Positions 27,247 through 38,108 of a DNA stretch of 64,000 nt are shown here, one piece after another. The translations under genes were made by a program, and so were the position numbers. The stretch comes from Mesorhizobium tianshanense (GTDB lineage Bacteria; Pseudomonadota; Alphaproteobacteria; Rhizobiales; Rhizobiaceae): NCBI RefSeq assembly GCF_007830515.1, contig NZ_VLKT01000010.1:106834-170833 (forward strand), in the 5' to 3' direction. The notes under the pieces are model-generated. The model made no database searches and was not told the origin of the DNA. It saw nothing but the letters and a program-made list of their open reading frames with translations. Every line of letters starts with the position of its first letter. Position 1 is the first letter of the stretch.

Positions 27247-28656
27247 TTACGCAGCCCGTGCCGCGGGCCGCTTGCCACCGAAACGGCGCTTGTTGTTGCC
27301 CTTGAAGGGCTTGACGCCTTCCGGCTTGCGTTCGCCGGCAAAGGCCGGCTTGTCGCCAAATCGCTTCTTGCCGTTGTTCTGGCCGCCGGGCCGCCTGCCG
27401 TCGCGACGGCCATTGCGGTCGTTGCGATCATTGGCCGGCTCGAAGCGTTCGTTCTTTTCGGCGGGATTGCGCTGCGGATCGGGGCTTCCGAGATGATCGG
27501 CGACGATCGGCAGCTTGGTGCGGATGATACGCTCGACCTGGCGCAGCTTGCTGTTTTCGGACGGATCGCAAAGCGTGATGGCGATGCCGTCCATGCCGTT
27601 ACGGCCGGTGCGGCCGATGCGGTGGACATAGCTCTCCGCCTCGTCCGGCAGGTCGAAATTCACCACATGGCTGATGCCGGGCACATCGATGCCGCGCGCC
27701 GCGATATCGGTCGCCACAAGAATGCGCACCGAACCCTCGCGGAAATCGTTCAGCGCCTTCTGGCGGGCATTCTGCGACTTGTTGCCGTGGATGACGGCGG
27801 CCTTGAAGCCGTCGCGTTCGAGGTCCTTGGTCACCCTGTCGGCGCCATGCTTGGTGCGCGAAAAGATGATGACGGACTTCATCGCCTCGTCGGCGAGCAT
27901 CGTCGACAGCACCTGGCGCTTCTGCTTGGTGCGGGCAAAGACGACGCCCTGCACGATCTCCGCCGCCGCAGTGCTCTGCGGCGCTACTTCGACGCGAATC
28001 GGGTTCTTCAGCAGGCCCTTGGCCAGTTCGGCGATTTCGGCCGGCATGGTTGCCGAGAACAGCACAGTCTGACGGTCCGGCGCGGTCGCCCTGGCGATGC
28101 GCTTGACGTCGTTGATGAAGCCCATGTCGAGCATGCGGTCGCCTTCGTCCAGAACCAGCCATTTGGTGTCGGCAAGCACGAGGTCGCCCTCACGCACCAG
28201 GTCGGTCAGCCGGCCGGGCGTAGCGATAAGGACGTCGACGCCGGGAGCGACCTTCTTTACCTGGCTGAAGCGCGAGACGCCGCCAAGCACGAGTGCTGTC
28301 GAGACATGCGCGCCCTTGGCGAGCACCTTGATCGTCTCTTCGATCTGCACGGCGAGTTCGCGTGTCGGCGCCAGGATCAGCGCACGGGCGGTCTTCGGCC
28401 GGCGCTTGGTGCCGAGCCCGATGATCTTCGACAGGATCGGCAGCGCGAACGCCGCGGTCTTGCCGGAACCGGTCTGGGCGATGCCGAAAATGTCACGGCC
28501 TTCCAGCTGCGGCGGGATCGCCTGCGCCTGGATCGGCTTCGGATCGGTGAAGCCGGCGGCATTGGTGGCCTTGAGCAGCGCGCCCGTAATTCCAAGTGCT
28601 GCGAAACCGGAGAGTTCCCCAGCATCTGTACCGGGCAAAGTGTTTTCGTTGGTCAA
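27247..28656 (-). CDS. DEAD-box ATP-dependent RNA helicase (RhlE-like)
   Basis: This 469-residue helicase shows the Q motif region (FTDPKPIQAQAIP), motif I AQTGSGKTAAF, motif Ia PTRELAVQI, motif III SAT, motif V ATDIAARGIDV and motif VI HRIGRTGRNG. Motif II reads DEGD instead of DEAD. A basic Gly/Arg/Asn/Lys-rich tail of about 80 residues (from about 390) probably binds RNA. It would remodel RNA in ribosome assembly or decay. It is monocistronic with a long 5' region of 389 bp shared with pccB upstream on the opposite strand. Confidence 0.93.
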   Translation of the reverse strand: MTNENTLPGTDAGELSGFAALGITGALLKATNAAGFTDPKPIQAQAIPPQLEGRDIFGIAQTGSGKTAAFALPILSKIIGLGTKRRPKTARALILAPTRELAVQIEETIKVLAKGAHVSTALVLGGVSRFSQVKKVAPGVDVLIATPGRLTDLVREGDLVLADTKWLVLDEGDRMLDMGFINDVKRIARATAPDRQTVLFSATMPAEIAELAKGLLKNPIRVEVAPQSTAAAEIVQGVVFARTKQKRQVLSTMLADEAMKSVIIFSRTKHGADRVTKDLERDGFKAAVIHGNKSQNARQKALNDFREGSVRILVATDIAARGIDVPGISHVVNFDLPDEAESYVHRIGRTGRNGMDGIAITLCDPSENSKLRQVERIIRTKLPIVADHLGSPDPQRNPAEKNERFEPANDRNDRNGRRDGRRPGGQNNGKKRFGDKPAFAGERKPEGVKPFKGNNKRRFGGKRPAARAA

Positions 28657-29045
28657 AATATTCTTCTTTCACGCGGCTCCTGGCCGCAAACATCATGGCG
28701 GCAGGGCGCAACCTGCCGTCGAAAAAACTGTCATGAAACGACAAGGCGGCGGACGTTGTCGTCCGCACGGCTGCGCTGTCGTGCCCGCAGGCGTCATGCC
28801 GCGGGGCTTTTCGCCGCCTTGCCGATGTGTCGGAAAGAGGGAAAACAGACGCAACCAGTCTCATTCGTCGAGAAGGCCGGATACTCCCAGCCCAAGCGCC
28901 TATGCCGCCGCATATGGCCCAGTTCGCCGCGGAATGCAAGGGGCTCGATGCTGCACCGCAGCAAAAGCCATCACAAAAGCGGCGCTTGCGCTCCCCTGCC
29001 GGCATGATTACCACGAAATGCAGCTTTCCGTTTGGGGGTCGACCG
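28657..29045. promoter_or_regulatory. Divergent intergenic region between helicase and pccB
   Basis: These 389 bases contain no convincing gene. They must hold promoters for the helicase (minus) and pccB (plus). The stretch nearest the helicase start is AT-richer and could form a long 5' UTR, as is usual for DEAD-box genes induced by cold; I see no defined riboswitch. Confidence 0.5.
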
Positions 29046-30578
29046 ATGAAGGACGTGCTGAAGGAACTCGAGCGCCGCCGCGACATGGCGCGCATGGGCG
29101 GCGGCCAGGCCCGCATCGACGCCCAGCACAAGAAGGGCAAGCTCACCGCGCGCGAACGCATCGACGTCTTTCTCGACGAGGGCTCGTTCGAGGAGTTCGA
29201 CATGTATGTCGAGCACCGCTCGACCGATTTCGGCATGGAGAAGACCAAGATCGCCGGCGACGGCGTCGTCACCGGCTGGGGCACCGTCAACGGCCGCCCG
29301 GTTTATGTCTTCGCCAAGGATTTTACCGTGTTCGGCGGCTCGCTTTCCGAAGCGCATGCCGAAAAAGTGGTCAAGGTGCAGGAGATGGCGCTGCGCAACC
29401 GCGCGCCGATCATTGGCCTCTACGACGCCGGTGGCGCCCGCATCCAGGAAGGCGTGGCGGCACTTGGCGGCTATGCCGAGATCTTCCAGCGCAATGTGCT
29501 CGCCTCCGGCGTCATTCCGCAGATTTCGCTGATCATGGGCCCTTGCGCCGGCGGCGACGTCTATTCGCCGGCGATGACGGATTTCATTTTCATGGTGCGC
29601 GACACCTCCTACATGTTCGTCACCGGGCCGGACGTAGTGAAGACCGTCACCAACGAGACGGTGACTGCCGAGAGCCTCGGCGGCGCTTCGGTCCACACGA
29701 CGAAGTCCTCGATCGCCGATGGCGCCTACGACAACGACGTCGAGGCGCTCTTACAGATGCGCCGGCTGGTCGATCTGCTGCCCGCTTCCAACACGGCGGA
29801 GATTCCCGAGATCGAATGCTACCAGTCGGTCGCCGATCACGATCTGTCGCTCGACCGGCTGATCCCCGACAATGCCAACAAGCCATACGATATCAAGGAG
29901 TTGATCCTTAAAGTTGCCGACGAGGGTGACTTCTTCGAGATTCAGCAGAATTTTGCGAAAAACATCGTCACCGGCTTCGGGCGCGTCGAAGGCCGTACGG
30001 TCGGCTTCGTCGCCAACCAGCCGATGGTGCTGGCGGGCGTGCTCGATTCCGACGCCAGCCGCAAGGCGGCGCGGTTCGTACGCTTCTGCGACTGTTTCTC
30101 GATTCCGATCGTCACCTTCGTCGACGTTCCGGGCTTTCTGCCCGGCACCGCGCAGGAGTATGGCGGGCTGATCAAGCACGGCGCCAAGCTTTTGTTCGCC
30201 TATGCCGAGGCGACCGTTCCGAAGATCACCGTCATCACCAGAAAAGCCTATGGCGGTGCTTATGACGTGATGGCGTCAAAGCATCTGCGCGGCGACATGA
30301 ACTATGCTTGGCCGACGGCGCAGATCGCGGTGATGGGCGCCAGGGGCGCGGTCGAGATCATCTATCGCAAGGACATTGGCGACGCGGATAAAATCGCAGC
30401 ACATACAAAGGCTTACGAGGATCGCTTCCTGTCGCCCTTCGTCGCCGCCGAGCGCGGTTATGTCGATGAGGTGATCATGCCGCATTCAACCCGCCGTCGC
30501 ATTGCGCGAGCGCTCCGCATGCTGCGCAACAAGGACATGCAGAACCCCTGGAAGAAGCACGACAACATTCCGCTGTGA
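29046..30578 (+). CDS. pccB: Propionyl-CoA carboxylase beta subunit (acyl-CoA carboxylase carboxyltransferase)
   Basis: This 510-residue subunit transfers carboxyl from biotin to propionyl-CoA. The N-terminus [25 protein letters not shown] is the family opening; [13 protein letters not shown] and [16 protein letters not shown] form the N-lobe CoA site and oxyanion hole; the C-lobe has [14 protein letters not shown] and [16 protein letters not shown] used ATG 29046, as the frame upstream has no similarity. The biotin-carrying PccA is not in the window; a converging gene follows immediately. Confidence 0.95.
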   Translation: MKDVLKELERRRDMARMGGGQARIDAQHKKGKLTARERIDVFLDEGSFEEFDMYVEHRSTDFGMEKTKIAGDGVVTGWGTVNGRPVYVFAKDFTVFGGSLSEAHAEKVVKVQEMALRNRAPIIGLYDAGGARIQEGVAALGGYAEIFQRNVLASGVIPQISLIMGPCAGGDVYSPAMTDFIFMVRDTSYMFVTGPDVVKTVTNETVTAESLGGASVHTTKSSIADGAYDNDVEALLQMRRLVDLLPASNTAEIPEIECYQSVADHDLSLDRLIPDNANKPYDIKELILKVADEGDFFEIQQNFAKNIVTGFGRVEGRTVGFVANQPMVLAGVLDSDASRKAARFVRFCDCFSIPIVTFVDVPGFLPGTAQEYGGLIKHGAKLLFAYAEATVPKITVITRKAYGGAYDVMASKHLRGDMNYAWPTAQIAVMGARGAVEIIYRKDIGDADKIAAHTKAYEDRFLSPFVAAERGYVDEVIMPHSTRRRIARALRMLRNKDMQNPWKKHDNIPL

Positions 30579-30610
30579 CATCGCAGCGCGAAAGCGGCCG
30601 CTGCAAAAGC

Positions 30611-32612
30611 TCACTCCACTTCCGCCGCGCCGAACCCCGCTCCCATCGCCGCGCGGACAGCGCCCGCCCAAGGTGTCGCGTGGTTGTCTATGCGCATCTG
30701 GAAGATAAAGTAGGTCGGCGAGCAGAAGCCGATGCCCTTCACCTTGCCGATACCCGGCGTGTCTGATGGCAGCGATTGGCACATATAATCCTCGCGGCAG
30801 AAACGATCGGCCGAGCAGGCCGGCCGGTTACCGCGGTTGACCGCGCCTCTAAGGCACTGGTCGAAATTGTTGGTCGCCACGCAGATGTCGAACTTTTTCC
30901 CGCCAACCAGCCCGCAGATTTCGCTCGGCGTCGGCTTGCCCGGCTTGAAGGCGGCAAAGGCGCGGTCCTTGTCGTCGCAGCCGCGATAGGCGATGCCGGC
31001 GGGCACGCCGATCTTCGGCGGCCGGCAAGTGTAGGCGGTGCGCGAAATGCCAGGCGCGAAGGCCGCGAACTGGCTTGATATGCTGTAGCGGTCGTTGAAA
31101 GGCTGCGTGCCGTTGCTGGCGATCGAGCCGGTCAGGCATGGATGGCCGGAAAACATCTTTTCGCTGTCCTTGGGCAACAGGCACTGCGCCAGTTTCGTCC
31201 GCACGCCCGACGCGGTGGCTAGCGGTGTGCAGACAGTGCCGCCGCCGCATTGCCAGGTCGAGCCGAAGCGGGCCGCGTCCTCCGGCATCAGACACGGCAT
31301 CGCCATCCCGGCCGGCACGTAGGCGACATCGCCGGTATCCTTCCAATTAGCCCGAGGCGCAAAGGAGAGCGGGCGGAAGCGATTCGGCTCCTTGCCCTCG
31401 ACGGTTGCGCGCAGCCAGGCCTCGCGCCGCGGCATCTCGGCATGAAGATGCGGCGAGATGCCGACCTCGATGCGGTTCAGCGGCGACGTCGTCTTATCGT
31501 CGAGGCCGATGAAATGGAAACCGGCGGTCGAACCCGCCTGATGGCAACCCTGGCAGGCGCCATTGTCCAGCCGCTCGACCAGCGCTTCCGGCGTGCGCAC
31601 CAGCTTCAAAGCCGAATAGTCGAGCCCGGAAAAATCCGTGGGCTGGAACAGCGGCGTGAACGGGTGATTGGCCAGCCTCGCACTACCGAAGGTCGACCAC
31701 GAGATGGCCTTCTTCGCCAGGAATTCGTCTGGGATATCATAGACGCCGAGGTCGACTGCCGCGAGATTGGCGCTGATATAGCCGGCGAGTTTCGCTTTCA
31801 GCGCGGCGTCTTCGGCAAGCCGCGCCGTGTCGGGTGTGTTCTCCAGCGGCTTCTCGCTGACCGTCTCCCTATCGATACCGAAAATCCGCATGAGATAGGC
31901 TGCCTGCCCGCCGAATTCGGTTTCCTGGCCGGAGGGAAAGCGCACCACCTGAGCGTTGAGCTCGAGCTGCTTGAAGCCCAGCCCGGCCTTTTCCAGCGGC
32001 CCGCCGACGAGCCAGCTGGTATCGACGGCCTCGTCGAGCTGCGGCGTCCAGCGCCCGGCCACACCGACGCAGCCGCCATCGGCGTCCGCCGCGGCGCTGT
32101 AGACCGCATTGAAATTGAACGGCAGGCGTGAGGCCAGAACCTTGCCGTTCTTCTTGAAGCTGTAGGCAAGGCGATAGATGAATCGTACCTCGCCGCAGCG
32201 CCCGTCGCCTCGTATCTCGGTGAAATCGCGCCGGTCGAGCCGGTTGACGACGCCGACCAGCCGGAAGCGCGCGGCGTCGGTCTTCAGCCAGCGCATGTCC
32301 ATGATGCGGCCGACATTGCCGTCGGTGACCTCGTAGAGCGGCCGCCCGCCGGCCTTCATCTCGGCCCGCAGCGCAGCGACATCGCCGGCAACCGTTTCGA
32401 CGATCTGGTGATAAGCAGGCGTTGTCATAGAGCGTCTTCAGGTCGCCTTTGCCATCGACGCCGAAAATGCCGGCGAAGCCAAAACCCTTGGCGTCGAGGG
32501 CGGCGAGCACGGCCGGATCGTCGACGATGGTCACGGGACCTTCGGCGCGCGCGGTATGCGCCATGAAAACGGCGACGAAGATTGCGGCAAGCAGCGCGAA
32601 CCGGCGGTTCAT
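30611..32612 (-). pseudogene. Exported cytochrome c-motif protein, interrupted by a frameshift
   Basis: Two frames together encode one protein of about 665 residues. The first, from ATG 32612, has a signal peptide (FALLAAIFVAVFMAHTARA) and continues to GDLKTLYDN. The second frame picks up with PAYHQIVETVAGDVAAL and runs to 30611. The shift lies near 32418-32424, where one extra G in the coding strand would restore YDNPAYHQ. The main frame holds one CxxCH haem motif (ACQGCH) and more than a dozen other Cys, mostly in the C-terminal third. I do not recognise a family. Start and stop of nnrDE overlap it as ATGA. The break may be real, a sequencing error or an unusual recoding site. Confidence 0.72.
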
Positions 32613-34138
32613 CGAGGGGCCGCCCCGTTACGGGTCTCGGTAAGCTCGCGCAGCACCGGCACCAGCGCCAGCGGCAGGTCCTCGGCGATCAGCCCTGGTC
32701 CGAAACGGCTGCCGGCCTCGGCATGGATCCAGACCGCCGCACAGGCGGCCTCGAAAGCCGGCATGCCTTGCGCCAGCAGCCCGGCTGTGATGCCCGACAG
32801 CACGTCGCCCGAACCGGCGGTGGCCAGCCATGGCGCGCCATTGCTGTTGATCGCCGCCCTGCCATCGGGCGCCGCGATCACCGTGTCCGCGCCCTTGTAG
32901 ACGATCATTGCGCCGGCGCGCTTGGCGGCAGTGCGCGCCCTGGCCAGCTTGGACAGGTTCTTGTCTTTGGCGATGTCTGGAAACAGTCTGGCGAATTCGC
33001 CCTCATGCGGCGTCAGCACCAGCGCCGGCGCGTTCGGACGACGGGCGGCTTCGAACAAAACGTCCGGCGTACTGCGGAACGAGGTTATGCCGTCGGCATC
33101 GAGCACCAGTCCGTCGATCCTGCCGTCCTGCCGCTGTTCGGCGCCCAGCACGGCGAGGCCAAAGTCGCGGGCTTTTTCACCCACGCCAAATCCGGGGCCG
33201 AGGACGAGGGCCGACGGCCGGCGGTCGCCGATGAATTTCTGTACGTCCGCGATGTTGTCGCTTTTGCGCAGCATGATCGAGGTCAGATGCGCGGCATTCA
33301 CCTGCATCCCGTTCGCCGGCGACAGCACGGTCACCGCCCCTGCCCCGCTTCTCGCCGCGGCAAGCGCCGACAGCCGTGCAGCACCCGTCGCCGACGGCCC
33401 GCCGGAAAAGACGCCGACATGGCCGCGCCTGTATTTATGGGCGTCGACAGCTGGAATCGGGAAATTCCCTATCCAAAGCGACGGGGTGTTCTCGAAGGCC
33501 CGCGGTTCAAGCTGCGCAATGATGCCGTCGCCTATGCCGATATCGGCGAGCACCAGCTCGCCGCACATCTCGCGCCCGGGCAACAGCAGATGGCCGGGCT
33601 TTTTTCGCGCGAACGTCACCGTGATCCGGGCGCGGAATGCCTGGCCGAGACTCTGGCCGCTCTCGCCTGACACGCCTGAGGGCAGATCGACCGCGACGAC
33701 AGGCAGGTTCAATTCTGTCGCGACCTCGACCGCTCTGGCGGCATCGCCAGCCAGCGGCTTGGACAGCCCTGCCCCATAAAGCGCGTCGACCACGATCGCT
33801 CCCGCTTCGGCGGCAAACGCCGACAGCGGTCGAGGTTCGACCGGGCATTCCAGGGCAGCGAGCGCCGCATCGCTGCCGGCCCTGAGTGAGCCGGACGCCC
33901 ACACGTTTACGTCGACGCCGCTGTCATGCAGCAGGCTGGCCACGACGTAGCCATCGCCGCCGTTGTTGCCGGGTCCGCAAAGCACGTGGACAGGTGCCGC
34001 CGGATAACGTCCGAGCACCGCTGAAGCGACCGCCGCACCGGCGTTGCGCATAAGGTCTATGCCGGCCAGCGGGCCGGTGGCGATCGCCAGCCGGTCGGCC
34101 TCGCTCATTTCCGCCGGAGACAAAAGTTCGTTGCTCAT
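32609..34138 (-). CDS. nnr: Bifunctional NAD(P)H-hydrate epimerase / ADP-dependent NAD(P)H-hydrate dehydratase
   Basis: This 509-residue fusion repairs hydrated NADH and NADPH. The N-terminal YjeF_N epimerase domain (about 1-215) has CGPGNNGGDGYV and VDALYGAGLSKPL; the C-terminal ribokinase-like dehydratase domain has PSATGAARLSALAAARSGAG, ALVLGPGFG and NGAPWLATAGSGDVLSGI, with the catalytic Asp in GSGD. The length and order match the family. The start codon of the downstream exported-protein gene overlaps its stop. It lies divergent from glnB across about 380 bp. Confidence 0.95.
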   Translation of the reverse strand: MSNELLSPAEMSEADRLAIATGPLAGIDLMRNAGAAVASAVLGRYPAAPVHVLCGPGNNGGDGYVVASLLHDSGVDVNVWASGSLRAGSDAALAALECPVEPRPLSAFAAEAGAIVVDALYGAGLSKPLAGDAARAVEVATELNLPVVAVDLPSGVSGESGQSLGQAFRARITVTFARKKPGHLLLPGREMCGELVLADIGIGDGIIAQLEPRAFENTPSLWIGNFPIPAVDAHKYRRGHVGVFSGGPSATGAARLSALAAARSGAGAVTVLSPANGMQVNAAHLTSIMLRKSDNIADVQKFIGDRRPSALVLGPGFGVGEKARDFGLAVLGAEQRQDGRIDGLVLDADGITSFRSTPDVLFEAARRPNAPALVLTPHEGEFARLFPDIAKDKNLSKLARARTAAKRAGAMIVYKGADTVIAAPDGRAAINSNGAPWLATAGSGDVLSGITAGLLAQGMPAFEAACAAVWIHAEAGSRFGPGLIAEDLPLALVPVLRELTETRNGAAPR

Positions 34139-34858
<720 letters not shown>

Positions 34859-34912
34859 GGTTTCTGATTTCAGATCATCTCCTCGAAACGTCATCACACA
34901 GGGATACATGAC

Positions 34913-36322
34913 ATGACGACAGCCAAAGACATCATGAAGCAGATCAAGGACAACGACGTGAAATTCGTCGACCTGCGCTTCACAGACCCGAAGGGCAAGC
35001 TGCAGCACGTGACGATGGACGTCGTCGAGGTCGAGGAAGACATGTTTGCCGACGGCGTCATGTTCGACGGATCCTCCATCGCCGGCTGGAAGGCGATCAA
35101 CGAGTCCGACATGGTGTTGATGCCCGATACCGAGACGGTGCATATGGACCCATTCTTTGCACAGTCGACCATGGTCATCCTGTGCGACATTCTCGATCCG
35201 ATTTCCGGAGAATCCTACAACCGCGACCCGCGCGGCACCGCCAAGAAGGCCGAAGCCTATATGAAGGCGGAGGGCATCGGCGATCAGATATTCGTTGGCC
35301 CGGAAGCCGAGTTCTTCGTGTTCGATGACGTCAAGTACAAGGCCGACCCGTACAACACCGGCTTCAAGCTCGATTCCACCGAATTGCCGTCCAACGACGA
35401 CACAGACTACGAGACCGGCAATCTCGGCCATCGTCCACGGACCAAAGGCGGCTATTTCCCGGTGCCGCCGATCGATTCGGCGCAGGACATGCGCTCGGAA
35501 ATGCTGACCGTGCTCGCCGAAATGGGCGTGCGGGTCGAAAAGCATCACCACGAAGTCGCCGCTGCCCAGCACGAGCTCGGCATCAAGTTCGACACGCTGG
35601 TCCGCAACGCCGACAAGATGCTGATCTACAAGTATGTCGTGCACCAGGTCGCCAATGCCTATGGCAAGACGGCCACCTTCATGCCGAAGCCGGTCTTCGG
35701 CGACAATGGCTCGGGCATGCATGTCCACCAGTCGATCTGGAAGGGCGGCAAGCCGACCTTCGCCGGCAATGAATATGCCGGCCTGTCGGAGAGCTGCCTG
35801 TTCTACATCGGCGGCATCATCAAGCACGCCAAGGCCATCAACGCCTTCACCAACCCGCTGACCAACTCCTACAAGCGCCTGGTGCCCGGCTATGAAGCGC
35901 CGGTGCTGCTCGCCTATTCGGCGCGCAACCGCTCTGCCTCCTGCCGCATTCCGTTCGGCTCGTCGCCGAAGGCCAAACGCGTCGAGGTCCGCTTCCCCGA
36001 TCCGGGCGCAAACCCCTACCTCGCCTTTGCCGCCATGCTGATGGCCGGCCTCGACGGTATCAAGAACAAGATCCATCCGGGACAGCCGATGGACAAGGAC
36101 CTCTACGACCTGCCGCCGAAGGAACTGAAGAAGATCCCGACCGTGTGCGGCTCGCTGCGCGAGGCGCTGCAGAGCCTCGACAAGGACCGTGGCTTCCTGA
36201 AGGCCGGCGGCGTGTTCGACGACGACCAGATCGACAGCTATATCGAACTCAAGATGGCCGAAGTGATGCGCTTCGAAATGACCCCGCATCCGGTCGAATA
36301 CGACATGTATTATTCGGTCTGA
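34913..36322 (+). CDS. glnA: Type I glutamine synthetase
   Basis: This 469-residue enzyme makes glutamine from glutamate, ammonia and ATP as a dodecamer. It has the GSI signature [13 protein letters not shown] near residue 50, the ATP/metal signature [16 protein letters not shown] near residue 260, and the adenylylation site Tyr in DLYDLPPKE near residue 398, showing control by GlnE. It follows glnB in the same operon and is ended by a strong bidirectional terminator facing glnII. Confidence 0.98.
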   Translation: MTTAKDIMKQIKDNDVKFVDLRFTDPKGKLQHVTMDVVEVEEDMFADGVMFDGSSIAGWKAINESDMVLMPDTETVHMDPFFAQSTMVILCDILDPISGESYNRDPRGTAKKAEAYMKAEGIGDQIFVGPEAEFFVFDDVKYKADPYNTGFKLDSTELPSNDDTDYETGNLGHRPRTKGGYFPVPPIDSAQDMRSEMLTVLAEMGVRVEKHHHEVAAAQHELGIKFDTLVRNADKMLIYKYVVHQVANAYGKTATFMPKPVFGDNGSGMHVHQSIWKGGKPTFAGNEYAGLSESCLFYIGGIIKHAKAINAFTNPLTNSYKRLVPGYEAPVLLAYSARNRSASCRIPFGSSPKAKRVEVRFPDPGANPYLAFAAMLMAGLDGIKNKIHPGQPMDKDLYDLPPKELKKIPTVCGSLREALQSLDKDRGFLKAGGVFDDDQIDSYIELKMAEVMRFEMTPHPVEYDMYYSV

Positions 36323-36340
36323 GCGACCAAGGGACCAAAG

Positions 36341-36370
36341 AAAAACCCCGGCGGAGACGCCGGGGTTTTT
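36341..36370. terminator. Bidirectional terminator between glnA and glnII
   Basis: The perfect stem CCCCGGCG / CGCCGGGG with a GAGA loop is preceded by A5 and followed by T5. It can end glnBA from the left and glnII from the right. Confidence 0.9.
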
Positions 36371-36456
36371 ATTTGTGCTGTCATCTCCCGGCAAGGGCCG
36401 GCGTGACAAGAAGTGGTCACGGCGCAGACGGAAGGCGTCCACGCCATGACGAACGC

Positions 36457-37494
36457 TCAAGCTGCGGCCTTCTTCTCGGCCGTGCTCACGCTGGCGATCG
36501 TCTTCAGGATCTGGGAAGCGATCTGGTAGGGGTCGCCCTGCGAGTTCGGGCGGCGATCCTCGAGATAGCCCTTGTAGCCATTGTTGATGAAGGAATGCGG
36601 CACTCGGATCGAGGCGCCGCGGTCGGCGATGCCGTAGCTGAACCTGTTCCATGGCGCGGTTTCATGCTTGCCGGTCAAACGCTTGTCGTTGTCTGGCCCG
36701 TAGACGGCGATGTGATCCATTAGGTTCTTGTCGAAGGCGGCCATCAGCGCCTCGAAATAGTCCTTGCCGCCGACTTCGCGCATATAGGCGGTCGAGAAGT
36801 TGGCGTGCATGCCGGAGCCATTCCAGTCGGTGTCACCGAGCGGCTTGCAGTGATACTCGATGTCGATGCCGTATTTCTCGGTGAGGCGCTGCATCAAGTA
36901 GCGGGCCATCCACATCTGGTCAGCGGCCTTTTTCGAGCCCTTGCCGAAAATCTGGAATTCCCACTGGCCCTTGGCCACTTCGGCGTTGATGCCCTCGTGG
37001 TTGATGCCGGCCGCGAGGCACTGGTCGAGGTGCTCCTCGACGATCTGACGCGCGACAGAGCCGACGTTGGAGTAGCCGACACCGGTGTAGTACAGACCCT
37101 GCGGCGCGGGATAGCCGCTCTCGGGAAAGCCGAGCGGGCGGCCGTCCTTGTAGAAGAAATACTCCTGCTCGAAGCCGAACCAGGCGCCTTCGTCGTCGAG
37201 GATGGTGGCGCGCTTGTTGGACGCATGCGGCGTCACGCCATCCGGCATCATCACTTCGCACATAACGAGCACGCCGTTGGTGCGGGCCGGATCCGGATAG
37301 ACGGCGACCGGCTTCAGGACGCAGTCGGACGAGTGGCCCTCGGCCTGCATCGTCGAAGAGCCATCGAAGCCCCACAACGGCAACTGCTCCAGCGTCGGGA
37401 ACTCGGCGAATTCCTTGATCTGGGTCTTGCCCCGAAGGTTGGGAACCGGGGTGTATCCATCGAGCCAAATATACTCGAGCTTGTACTTCGTCAT
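36457..37494 (-). CDS. glnII: Type II glutamine synthetase (eukaryotic-type)
   Basis: This 345-residue GSII is a second glutamine synthetase, typical of rhizobia and not controlled by adenylylation. Signatures are LPLWGFDGSSTMQAEGHSSD near residue 40 and the ATP region NGSGMHANFSTAYMRE near residue 225; RVPHSFINNGYKGYLEDRRP is the substrate/metal-binding C-terminal block. It converges on glnA. A consensus sigma-54 promoter lies about 90 bases upstream, so it is expected to respond to nitrogen limitation through NtrC. Confidence 0.98.
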   Translation of the reverse strand: MTKYKLEYIWLDGYTPVPNLRGKTQIKEFAEFPTLEQLPLWGFDGSSTMQAEGHSSDCVLKPVAVYPDPARTNGVLVMCEVMMPDGVTPHASNKRATILDDEGAWFGFEQEYFFYKDGRPLGFPESGYPAPQGLYYTGVGYSNVGSVARQIVEEHLDQCLAAGINHEGINAEVAKGQWEFQIFGKGSKKAADQMWMARYLMQRLTEKYGIDIEYHCKPLGDTDWNGSGMHANFSTAYMREVGGKDYFEALMAAFDKNLMDHIAVYGPDNDKRLTGKHETAPWNRFSYGIADRGASIRVPHSFINNGYKGYLEDRRPNSQGDPYQIASQILKTIASVSTAEKKAAA

Positions 37495-37814
37495 TCTGAC
37501 CTCTCGTTGCTTGATAAACCGAACTTCTGGATGACGCCGGCGCGTGCCGAACCATCCAGCAGCCGACCTGCCGGTTCGTTAAAATGCAAATCGTGTGCCA
37601 TTCTCGGCTCGAGAGGTGCGGCAAAAATGATGCGACATGCCGGCTAACCCGCCAAGCCGTCCAAGCAATGCGCCAAGATCAATCAAAAGCAGATATTGCA
37701 TAAATCTTGGGCAAATACTGATCTTTTCGTATGCATATTGCTTAAACGGATTGCAGAACCTATCTTGGTGAAAAGTTGAATCGGTAGGGTTCGGCATACG
37801 AAAGGAGACAGACA
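37495..37814. promoter_or_regulatory. Divergent control region of glnII and the DUF2735-like gene
   Basis: These 320 bases lie between glnII (minus) and the small DUF2735-like gene (plus). They contain the glnII sigma-54 promoter at 37585-37600 and an AT-rich stretch at 37680-37780 likely to hold activator sites. A ribosome-binding site AAAGGAG precedes 37815. Confidence 0.65.
37585..37600 (-). promoter_or_regulatory. Sigma-54 (-24/-12) promoter of glnII
   Basis: On the minus strand the sequence reads TGGCACACGATTTGCA, an excellent match to the RpoN consensus with GG and GC at correct spacing. Transcription would begin near 37574, giving a 5' leader of about 80 bases. Confidence 0.88.
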
Positions 37815-38012
37815 ATGGAAATCACTTCCACCCGTCAGTCGGCCAAGATCCTGATGTTTCCGGTGGCAGCACGCAAGTCTGCCTCAAATTTAAGCGGAAA
37901 GGCTAAGTTTGCGGCAGAGCTTGCCTTGTTGCGCAATATCACCACGGATTTCGGCAGCGGCTGGTATCATGACGCAGCCATCGAGGAAGCGGAACAGGCC
38001 CGCAAGAGCTGA
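37815..38012 (+). CDS. DUF2735-like small protein next to glnII
   Basis: This 65-residue soluble protein has SAKILMFPVAARK near the N-terminus and GSGWYHDAAIEEAEQ near the C-terminus, the two blocks I associate with DUF2735 proteins of Hyphomicrobiales. The ATG at 37815 has AAAGGAG about 10 bases upstream. Its position divergent from glnII suggests co-regulation by nitrogen, which is inference. A hairpin with modest T-run follows the gene at 38056-38086. Confidence 0.82.
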   Translation: MEITSTRQSAKILMFPVAARKSASNLSGKAKFAAELALLRNITTDFGSGWYHDAAIEEAEQARKS

Positions 38013-38055
38013 GCCCCTTCCTTTCTCCGCCACGTCGTTGCGAACGTTGAAAATG

Positions 38056-38086
38056 AAAACCCGGCGCGATCGCTCGCGCCGGGTTT
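38056..38086. terminator. Hairpin terminator between the DUF2735-like and MFS genes
   Basis: The perfect stem AACCCGGCGCGA / TCGCGCCGGGTT (38058-38069, 38074-38085) encloses TCGC. The T-runs are short on both sides but it sits between two converging genes. Confidence 0.7.
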
Positions 38087-38108
38087 CTGATGTTCAGGTA
38101 TCTTCACG

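Noticed and set aside
37540..37560. A second sigma-54 site in front of glnII (CGGCACGCGCCGGCG)
   Set aside because: The spacing between GG and GC is wrong by one base, and the site at 37585-37600 is a far better match.
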